From the NCBI RefSeq assembly GCF_022678645.1, contig NZ_JALBWV010000051.1, forward strand, positions 1 to 64,000: a stretch of 64,000 bases of DNA, written 5' to 3'. Made by a program: the position numbers and the translations under genes. The notes below the pieces were generated by a model. The model was not told the DNA's origin. It saw only the letters and a list, made by a program, of their open reading frames with translations, and did no database searches. This DNA comes from Saccharopolyspora soli. Its GTDB lineage: Bacteria; Actinomycetota; Actinomycetes; Mycobacteriales; Pseudonocardiaceae. Positions 16,628-22,337 of this stretch are shown here, in pieces; the stretch's first letter is position 1; each line of letters starts with the position of its first letter.

Positions 16628-19600
16628 TCAGCGGCAGCCGCAGCCGCGCAGGGCGTCGGCGAGCTTGTCCAGCGCCGGGCGGGCCGCCGCCGAGCTGGTG
16701 CCGTTGGACATCAGCGCGAACACCAGCAGTCGGCCGTCTTCGGTGACCACCGTGCCAGCGAGACTGTTGGCGCCGTCCAGGGTGCCGGTCTTCGCCCGCA
16801 CCCAGCCCTGGCCCGCGCTGCCCTGGTAGCGGTCGTTCAGGCTGCCGCTGCCCCCGCCGATCGGCAGGCCGGGCAGCAGCGCGCGCAGCTTCACCGCCTG
16901 CGGCGGCAGCCCGCCGTCCGGGCCCGCCGACGCGGTGGCCGAGGTCAGCAGCGCCCCGAGCAGGTTCGGCGTGACCCGGTCGTCCAGCGACAGTCCGCTG
17001 CCGTCGGCCATCGTCGTGCCGCCGAGGTTGAAGCCGTTGTTCTGCAAGACCTCGCGCACCGCCTTGACCCCACCGGCGAAGGACGGCTCGTTGCCGGTGG
17101 CGATGGCGACCTCGCGGGCCAGTGCTTCGGCGAGCACGTTGTCCGAGTGCTGCAACACGGTCGCGACCAAGTCCTGCACGGTCGCCGACTGGACCTGGCC
17201 GAGCACCTGGGCGTTGGCCGGGGCCCGGCCTTGCGACACCGCGGCGCCGCCGAGCCGGTTGGCCAACTCCTGCGCGGTCTGCATCGCCGGAGCCGAGGAG
17301 CGGGGGCTGGTGTCCCGAGTCGGATCGGCCCGGCCACCGTCGAGCATCACCGGCTCGATCGGGGCGTAGAACCCGGCCGCGACGTCCTGCGGGAGCCAGC
17401 CCGGCGCGCTGGTCGGCCCGGTGTACCGGCTGGTGTCGACCTGCACGGAAGTCACGTTCCCGCCGGTCGCGGCCTTGACCTGGGCCACCAGGTCGTCGAG
17501 CCGAGCCGCGCCCGGATACACCGATTCCTCGCCCGCGGGCAGCGAGGACAAGGTCGGATCACCACCGCCGACCAGCACGACGCTGCCCGGCTGGCTGCCG
17601 CGCACCACCTTGGTGGTGAGCCGCTGCTGGTGGTCGAGTGCGAGCAGCGCCGCGCTCGTGGTCAACAGCTTGCCGGTGGACGCCGGGATGAGCGCTTGGC
17701 TGGGGTTCTGCTGCCACAGCGCTGCCCCGGTCTGGGCATCCAGCACGATGCCGCTGAACGTGCCCAGGCCGGGATCGGCGAGCGGGCCGGCGAGCGCGGC
17801 TGCGATGCCGGATTGCTGCGGCAGCGACGCGTTCCGGTTTAGCGGCTTGATCGCCGGGTTGAGCTGGACCGGCGCGGGCGGTGCCGCGATCTGGGTCTGC
17901 TTCAGGACGTCGACCAGCGCCGGACCGAAGGCGATGCCGACCCCGAGCAGCACGACGACGACCACGGCCACCGCGATGAACGTCCGGCGCCGCCGGGGCC
18001 GTTCGGCCCTCGGCTGGTCGGCGGTTTCCGGTGGCTCCGGCGGGCTCTGCGGAATCCGCTGCGGCTGCGCCCGAGGTGCCGTCAGACCCGCGAAATCCGC
18101 TGGTGAAGCGGGTTGCGGAGCGACGAGACCGGCGAAGTCCTGCGGTGCTGCGGGGTGTGCGAGGCGTTGCGGTTGCGCCCGAGGCGGTGCCAAGCCCGCG
18201 AAATCCTGCGGCGACGCCGCTGGCACCGGCGGGGCCAGACCCATCGGAGCTTGCGGCGGCCCGCTCGAAGGCTTGACGTGCGGGGCGGTCAGACCCGCGA
18301 AATCCGCAGCGGACGCGGCACGCGGCGGCGGGCCGCTGAAGTCGGGGCGGGCGAACTGCTGGGTCTGCTCCGCGGGTGCGACCGGCGGGGCGGTCCGCAT
18401 CTGTTGCGGCGCGGGTTCACCAGAGGTGCGCAGCTCCGCCAAGTCCTTGAGCTCGATCCGGGTGGTCTTTTCCACCTCGGATTCTTCAGGTGCCTTCGCG
18501 GGCCGCACCTCATCGACGGGCGCGACGTCGATCCGCGGGATCTGCTGGGTCTCGTCGATACGCGGGGGCTCGGCGACCTCGACCAGCCTGATCTGCTGCG
18601 TCTGCTCGGCTGCGCTGGGCGGCGGTGTCGCGTCGGTGATCGGCGCGAACTGCTGCGTCTGTTCGACCACCGACGGCGGTGGCTCGACGACACGTTCCTG
18701 CTCGTCGGTCGGCCGATCGTCGCGCTCCGCCGCCTCGCCGCTGACCGGGGCCCGCTCCGGGGCAGCTACTTCGGCAGCCGCGGGGTCCGACTCGGCGCTG
18801 GCACCGGCCTCGACCGCAGCATCCGATCCAGGCTGGTCCGCGACTTCTTCCTCAGACTCAACAACCGGTTGGGCCTGGACATCCGCGCCGGAGTCGGCAG
18901 CAGGACCGCTTTCCTCCTCGACCGGAGCTTCCGCAGCGGTATCTTCTGCGGCCTCGGGCTCGGCATCCGCCTCCGCCGGGGACTCGTCGGCATCAACCGG
19001 CTCAGCGTCGGATTCGGTTTCGGGTTCGACAACCACCGCTGCCGCAGGCTCGTCGCCGTCAGCCTCGGTCGGCTGCTCGTCCTGGTCGCCTGCTGGCTCG
19101 TCGCTACCCGCGTCAGTCGCGGGCTCCTCCTCGCCGAGGCTCCCGGCGACCCGCTTGCTCGTGATACCCGCCTGCGAAGACGCACCGCCGTCAGTCGGCG
19201 TCGGCTGCTGGGGCTCACTCGGCCGATCAACTTCGACAGTGCCGCTGACCTGCGACGACACGGTCGATGACCGATCGCCAGCCGTCAGCCGCACGGTCTC
19301 CCGCGCATCAGCCGCGTCCTCCGGCTGCTCAGCATCGACGCGGGCTTGCGACGACTCATCGCCAGAACTCGATTCGGGCGGCGCGGAATCCTCCGCCTCG
19401 GCAGGAGCGGTCTCCGGCGCAGGCTGGTCCACATCGCTGGCCCGCGCACCTTCGGGATCCGGCTCGTCCAGCTCAACAGTGCCGCTGACCTGCGATGACG
19501 CACTGGCGACAGCAGTTTCCCCAGCGCCTTCCGCCGACTCCCCAGGGGGCTCCGCACCGAGATCCCCGGCAACCCGCTTCGTCGCGGTAACCGCTGGCTC

Positions 19601-19915
19601 GGCCACCGATGCAGCCGCCTTCTCCGCGACGGCCGACTGATCCGCGGGTTGCTGGGCAGCGTCGGAGCGCTCCGGGTCGCCGGGTTGCGCCGAACCATCG
19701 GGCGCCGCGGCGTCGGCCGAGGTCGCGTCCTCGGCAGGCTGATCAGGGGTGGTCGTGGGTTTGGTGTTCTCCGACTCCGCTGCGGCGTCGCGTTCGGCAG
19801 ACCGCGAGCCGTCCGGGGACGACGCATCGGTTCGGGTCGGGTTCTCACCATCCGGTGCTGACGCCTGGACCTTGGTTTCGGACACCTCACCCCCGCTGTT
19901 CTGGGGTTCGGGCAC
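16628..19915 (-). CDS. dacB: D-alanyl-D-alanine carboxypeptidase/endopeptidase (PBP4 type) with very long acidic N-terminus
   Basis: About 1095 residues; typical PBP4 proteins have 450-500. GTG 19915 has GGAGGAG 6-12 bases upstream. Residues 1 to about 640 are cytoplasmic, acidic, Ala/Glu/Pro-rich and repetitive. A membrane anchor follows (residues about 644-662, FIAVAVVVVVLLGVG) after an Arg cluster, then the extracellular enzyme. Active-site motifs: SxxK in ASTGKLL (Ser745), SDN in QHSDNVLAEAL (about 923) and KTG in RAKTGTLDG (about 1041). It trims D-Ala from, or cleaves cross-links in, peptidoglycan. The repeat region contains DFAGL (five times), QTQQ (five times), KRVAG and SQVSGTVE (twice each). 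Transcribed away from ppa. Confidence 0.9.
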   Translation of the reverse strand: MPEPQNSGGEVSETKVQASAPDGENPTRTDASSPDGSRSAERDAAAESENTKPTTTPDQPAEDATSADAAAPDGSAQPGDPERSDAAQQPADQSAVAEKAAASVAEPAVTATKRVAGDLGAEPPGESAEGAGETAVASASSQVSGTVELDEPDPEGARASDVDQPAPETAPAEAEDSAPPESSSGDESSQARVDAEQPEDAADARETVRLTAGDRSSTVSSQVSGTVEVDRPSEPQQPTPTDGGASSQAGITSKRVAGSLGEEEPATDAGSDEPAGDQDEQPTEADGDEPAAAVVVEPETESDAEPVDADESPAEADAEPEAAEDTAAEAPVEEESGPAADSGADVQAQPVVESEEEVADQPGSDAAVEAGASAESDPAAAEVAAPERAPVSGEAAERDDRPTDEQERVVEPPPSVVEQTQQFAPITDATPPPSAAEQTQQIRLVEVAEPPRIDETQQIPRIDVAPVDEVRPAKAPEESEVEKTTRIELKDLAELRTSGEPAPQQMRTAPPVAPAEQTQQFARPDFSGPPPRAASAADFAGLTAPHVKPSSGPPQAPMGLAPPVPAASPQDFAGLAPPRAQPQRLAHPAAPQDFAGLVAPQPASPADFAGLTAPRAQPQRIPQSPPEPPETADQPRAERPRRRRTFIAVAVVVVVLLGVGIAFGPALVDVLKQTQIAAPPAPVQLNPAIKPLNRNASLPQQSGIAAALAGPLADPGLGTFSGIVLDAQTGAALWQQNPSQALIPASTGKLLTTSAALLALDHQQRLTTKVVRGSQPGSVVLVGGGDPTLSSLPAGEESVYPGAARLDDLVAQVKAATGGNVTSVQVDTSRYTGPTSAPGWLPQDVAAGFYAPIEPVMLDGGRADPTRDTSPRSSAPAMQTAQELANRLGGAAVSQGRAPANAQVLGQVQSATVQDLVATVLQHSDNVLAEALAREVAIATGNEPSFAGGVKAVREVLQNNGFNLGGTTMADGSGLSLDDRVTPNLLGALLTSATASAGPDGGLPPQAVKLRALLPGLPIGGGSGSLNDRYQGSAGQGWVRAKTGTLDGANSLAGTVVTEDGRLLVFALMSNGTSSAAARPALDKLADALRGCGCR

Positions 19916-20024
19916 GTGCTCCTCCTCGACGGATCGCCAGACTGCCAGATTGCGACCTCCCGCACTGCGGTGGGGCCTGGAGGCTCACCGTGGTCCACAC
20001 TAGAGATTGTTTCAGCAGTGGTCT

Positions 20025-20074
20025 GCGCAGCGGTGCGGGTGGCGGAACCGCAGTAGCTGCGGCGGTGCGAGCTG
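20025..20074. repeat. Dispersed repeat, copy A (left of ppa)
   Basis: A 50-base segment beginning GCGCAGCGGTGCGGGTGGCG and ending near GTGCGAGCTG. A close relative lies on the other side of ppa at 20672-20715. It sits in the divergent dacB/ppa promoter region. Confidence 0.6.
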
Positions 20075-20162
20075 AGTCCCACACCGCGAACGAACAGGCC
20101 CTAGACGCGGTCGCTCGCGCGAGCTGGCGGCCGCACCCGACGCAAGACGAGTGAGGAACCGC

Positions 20163-20651
20163 GTGGACTTCGACGTCACGATCGAGATCCCCAAGGGGAA
20201 CCGGAACAAGTACGAGGTGGACCACGAGACGGGGCGGATCCGTCTCGACCGGACGCTGTTCACCGCCACCCAGTACCCGGCGGACTACGGGTTCATCGAG
20301 GACACCCTCGGCGAGGACGGCGATCCGCTGGACGCGCTGGTGCTCGTCCAGGAGCCGACGTTCCCCGGCTGCCTGATCAAGTCGCGGGCCATCGGCATGT
20401 TCCGGATGCGCGACGAGAAGGGCGGCGACGACAAGGTCATCTGCGTGCCCTCGGACGACCCGCGGCAGGAGCACCTGCGCGACATCCACCACCTCGCCGA
20501 GTTCTACCGGCTGGAGATCCAGCACTTCTTCGAGGTGTACAAGGACTTGGAGCCGGGCAAGAGCGTGGAGGGCGCGACGTGGGTCGGCCGCACCGAGGCC
20601 GAAGCGGAGATCAAGCGCTCCTACGAACGAGCCAAAGAACAGGGGCACTAA
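20163..20651 (+). CDS. ppa: Inorganic pyrophosphatase
   Basis: 162 residues, the size of bacterial family I enzymes. It hydrolyses pyrophosphate to phosphate in the cytoplasm, pulling biosynthetic reactions forward. The start GTG 20163 gives MDFDVTIEIPKGNRNKYEVD, aligning with the mycobacterial enzyme, and GAGGAA lies 5 bases upstream; the GTG at 20151 is therefore rejected. Metal and substrate residues are seen in GFIEDTLGEDGDPLDALVL, in DEKGGDDKVICVP and in HFFEVYKDLEPGK. It works alongside the membrane pyrophosphatase encoded at 55.6 kb, so this organism has both soluble and proton-pumping pyrophosphate consumers. Confidence 0.97.
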   Translation: MDFDVTIEIPKGNRNKYEVDHETGRIRLDRTLFTATQYPADYGFIEDTLGEDGDPLDALVLVQEPTFPGCLIKSRAIGMFRMRDEKGGDDKVICVPSDDPRQEHLRDIHHLAEFYRLEIQHFFEVYKDLEPGKSVEGATWVGRTEAEAEIKRSYERAKEQGH

Positions 20652-20671
20652 CAGGGTGCGCGGATTGGCTT

Positions 20672-20715
20672 GCGTAGCGGTGCGGGTAGCGGAACCTCAG
20701 AGGCGGTGCCAGCTG
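20672..20715. repeat. Dispersed repeat, copy B (right of ppa)
   Basis: Begins GCGTAGCGGTGCGGGTAGCG, continues GGAACCTCAG and ends GCCAGCTG. It shares most positions with copy A at 20025, in the same orientation, and lies 20 bases after the ppa stop. Confidence 0.6.
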
Positions 20716-20830
20716 CGAGCGTGGGAGGAAGCGGCTGCCGCCGCTTGCCTGACGACCACCCCTCACCCCAATCCGCGCGAGTTCTGAGACGGGCGGGTTG
20801 GCGCGAAATCGCCGCTTCCCGTGGAGCGAG

Positions 20831-20858
20831 GGTGCCAATTTCACGCGAAATTGGCACC
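20831..20858. repeat. Palindromic element, ATTTC-N4-GAAAT type (copy 1)
   Basis: Perfect 12-bp arms GGTGCCAATTTC / GAAATTGGCACC around ACGC, 180 bases after ppa. The core recurs at 31185 and 34186, each time 3' of a gene. Confidence 0.7.
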
Positions 20859-20917
20859 TCCACGGCCCGCCGAACGGGTTCGAAGCCAGCAGCCGAAAGC
20901 GCCGTGCAGGAAAGACC

Positions 20918-20950
20918 GCCCTCCTCGCGCTGGATTCGAGGAGGGCTTTT
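20918..20950 (+). terminator. Rho-independent terminator
   Basis: 10-bp perfect stem GCCCTCCTCG / CGAGGAGGGC with a 9-base loop, followed directly by TTTT. It lies between ppa and merR and separates the two transcription units. The remainder of 20652-21004 holds only the two repeats listed. Confidence 0.85.
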
Positions 20951-21004
20951 CCGTGCCCGATTGCCGAACGTGGGGCACCTTTTCATCGGTGCTGCCGCGC
21001 GAAG

Positions 21005-21031
21005 ACGTTGCCTTGCCGCGCGCGTCAACGT
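21005..21031. promoter_or_regulatory. MerR-type operator/promoter
   Basis: Dyad ACGTTG / CAACGT with a 15-base spacer, starting 41 bases before the merR ATG, with TTGCCT overlapping the left arm. A dyad inside a long promoter spacer is the classical MerR arrangement; autoregulation together with the co-transcribed thioredoxin is inferred. Confidence 0.5.
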
Positions 21032-21045
21032 TTACCGTCGAGCGC

Positions 21046-21450
21046 ATGCGAATCGGTGAACTGGCCAGGCGCGCTGGAACGACCACTCGCGCGCTGCGGT
21101 TCTACGAATCACAGGGGTTGCTGACGGCACGGCGCTCGACCAACGGCTACCGGGAGTACGACGAGGCGGACTTCCGGCTGGTCAACGAGATCCTGACGCT
21201 GCAGGCCGTCGGACTCAGCCTCGACGACACCAGGCCGTTCGTCGATTGCCTGCGCGCCGGTCACGAGGCCGGGGACTCCTGCGCCGATTCGATCGAGGTC
21301 TACCAGCGCAAGCTCGCGGAGGTGGATGCCTGCCTGGACCGGCTCAACTCGGTGCGGGCGAGCCTGCTCACCAAGTTGGCCGCGGCTGTGGCGAGGCAAC
21401 CCGAGCCGTGCCGCGTGACCAGTGAACCGAACGAAACCGAGGAGTCCTGA
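21046..21450 (+). CDS. MerR-family transcriptional regulator
   Basis: 134 residues. The winged HTH is at the N-terminus: MRIGELARRAGTTTRALRFY, then SQGLLTARRSTNGYREYDEA. A dimerisation helix follows. Four cysteines (68, 79, 96 and 112; CLRAGHEAGDSC is one cluster) could sense thiol stress or a metal, which fits the partner gene. The ATG at 21046 starts the conserved domain exactly; the longer upstream frame is spurious. The stop overlaps the thioredoxin start as TGATG, so both proteins come from one message and the regulator most likely controls its own operon. Confidence 0.85.
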   Translation: MRIGELARRAGTTTRALRFYESQGLLTARRSTNGYREYDEADFRLVNEILTLQAVGLSLDDTRPFVDCLRAGHEAGDSCADSIEVYQRKLAEVDACLDRLNSVRASLLTKLAAAVARQPEPCRVTSEPNETEES

Positions 21451-21794
21451 TGTCACCGACGAGCCTTTCCGGCGAGGTTTCCGCAGTCACGGATGAGACG
21501 TTCGAGCGCGAGGTCCTGCGGCACGGCACACCTGTCCTGGTGGACTTCTGGGCGCAGTGGTGCCCGCCGTGCCACATGATCGCGCCGGTGCTGGCGGAAA
21601 TCGCGGTCGAGCGGGCGGGCTCGCTGACCGTCCGCAAGATCAACACCGACGAGAACCCGCTCGTGGCGCGGAACTACCAGGTGATGTCGCTGCCGACGCT
21701 GATGCTCTTCCGCGACGGCCAACCGGTGCAGGCGCTCGTCGGCGCGCGCCCGAAGGCCAAGCTCCTGGCAGAACTGGACGCCGCCCTGCGTTGA
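21450..21794 (+). CDS. Thioredoxin with WCPPC active site
   Basis: 114 residues with a complete thioredoxin fold: VLVDFWAQWCPPCHMIAPVL, then KINTDENPLVARNYQVMS and the cis-proline in LPTLMLFRDGQPV. The redox motif is CPPC instead of the usual CGPC, a change expected to alter redox potential and partner choice. No signal peptide, so cytoplasmic. GGAG lies 7 bases before ATG 21450. Co-transcribed with the cysteine-containing MerR regulator, it is probably an inducible thiol-disulfide reductase rather than the general housekeeping TrxA. Confidence 0.88.
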   Translation: MSPTSLSGEVSAVTDETFEREVLRHGTPVLVDFWAQWCPPCHMIAPVLAEIAVERAGSLTVRKINTDENPLVARNYQVMSLPTLMLFRDGQPVQALVGARPKAKLLAELDAALR

Positions 21795-21806
21795 TGAACA
21801 ACGCTA

Positions 21807-21852
21807 GGCACTTATCCACAGAGCTGTGGATAAGTGCCGAACCTGTGGATAA
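21807..21852. promoter_or_regulatory. Palindrome built from DnaA boxes, plus a third box
   Basis: GGCACTTATCCACAG (21807-21821) and its exact complement (21824-21838) are separated by AG. Each arm contains a perfect DnaA box (TTATCCACA at 21812-21820 and 21825-21833, inverted), and a third TGTGGATAA lies at 21844-21852. The site is between two convergent gene ends. It could be a terminator stem, a DnaA-binding site, or both. Confidence 0.75.
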
Positions 21853-21894
21853 CTCGTCTCGGAGCAACTTCATTTTTCGGTGCCGCCGCCTACG

Positions 21895-22152
21895 TCAGCG
21901 ACGACGCACATGCCGCGACACCCAGCCGAGTGCCGAACCGTCGGACCGGCGCAGCACCACGACCGGTGTCGTCGAAGCGTGCTTCCCGCTACCCGGCGTG
22001 TACCGGTCGCGCGGTGCTCGCTGCTGGTAGAACCAGGCCAGCTCGGTCCGCACCCGAGCGACCGCCCGACGCCGGAGCAGGTGCCTGCGCACTGCTGGAG
22101 CCGACACGAGCAGGCCGCCGACTGCCACTGCCGTCACCATCCACCACTGCAT
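21895..22152 (-). CDS. Small single-pass membrane protein
   Basis: 85 residues from ATG 22152, chosen because AAGGAG lies 5 bases upstream; the longer frame has no such support. One membrane helix at residues about 4-22 (WMVTAVAVGGLLVSAPAV) is followed by an Arg-rich stretch and a polar tail with RTELAWFYQQRAPRDRYTPG and TTPVVVLRRSDGSALGWV. By the positive-inside rule the tail should be cytoplasmic. No known family. It is divergent from the rifampicin phosphotransferase-like gene and convergent on the thioredoxin gene. Confidence 0.6.
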   Translation of the reverse strand: MQWWMVTAVAVGGLLVSAPAVRRHLLRRRAVARVRTELAWFYQQRAPRDRYTPGSGKHASTTPVVVLRRSDGSALGWVSRHVRRR

Positions 22153-22272
22153 CCCGCTCCTTCCGCCAGGCGCGCGGCCGTGTCGCGTCCAAACGAGTTC
22201 CAAAGGAGAAATGCCGATCCGCGCGGTTTCTGACGCGGCTGCGACCGAGACCACCCCATCGTCGCATCAAAT

Positions 22273-22286
22273 TCAACAATTGTTGA
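22273..22286. promoter_or_regulatory. 14-bp perfect palindrome before the phosphotransferase gene
   Basis: TCAACAATTGTTGA, 52 bases before the start at 22338, in an AT-rich island. Short AT-rich palindromes of this kind are common MarR- or PadR-type operators. It lies in the divergent promoter region and could control either gene. Confidence 0.45.
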
Positions 22287-22337
22287 TTTTTTGGCCACTC
22301 CGCGTTACCTTGCTCGCAACAGCACGTGGAGGTTGGT

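Noticed and set aside
16217..17842. 541-codon frame continuing from tetR through the homopolymers
   Set aside because: Only the first 88 residues or so are TetR; the rest is poly-Gly/Pro from the homopolymers and antisense of dacB.
20025..20715. CRISPR array suggested by repeated intergenic sequence
   Set aside because: Only two copies, more than 600 bases apart with a gene between them; no cas genes in the window.
21807..21852. Chromosomal replication origin
   Set aside because: Only three DnaA boxes, no adjacent AT-rich unwinding region and no dnaA, dnaN or gyrB nearby.
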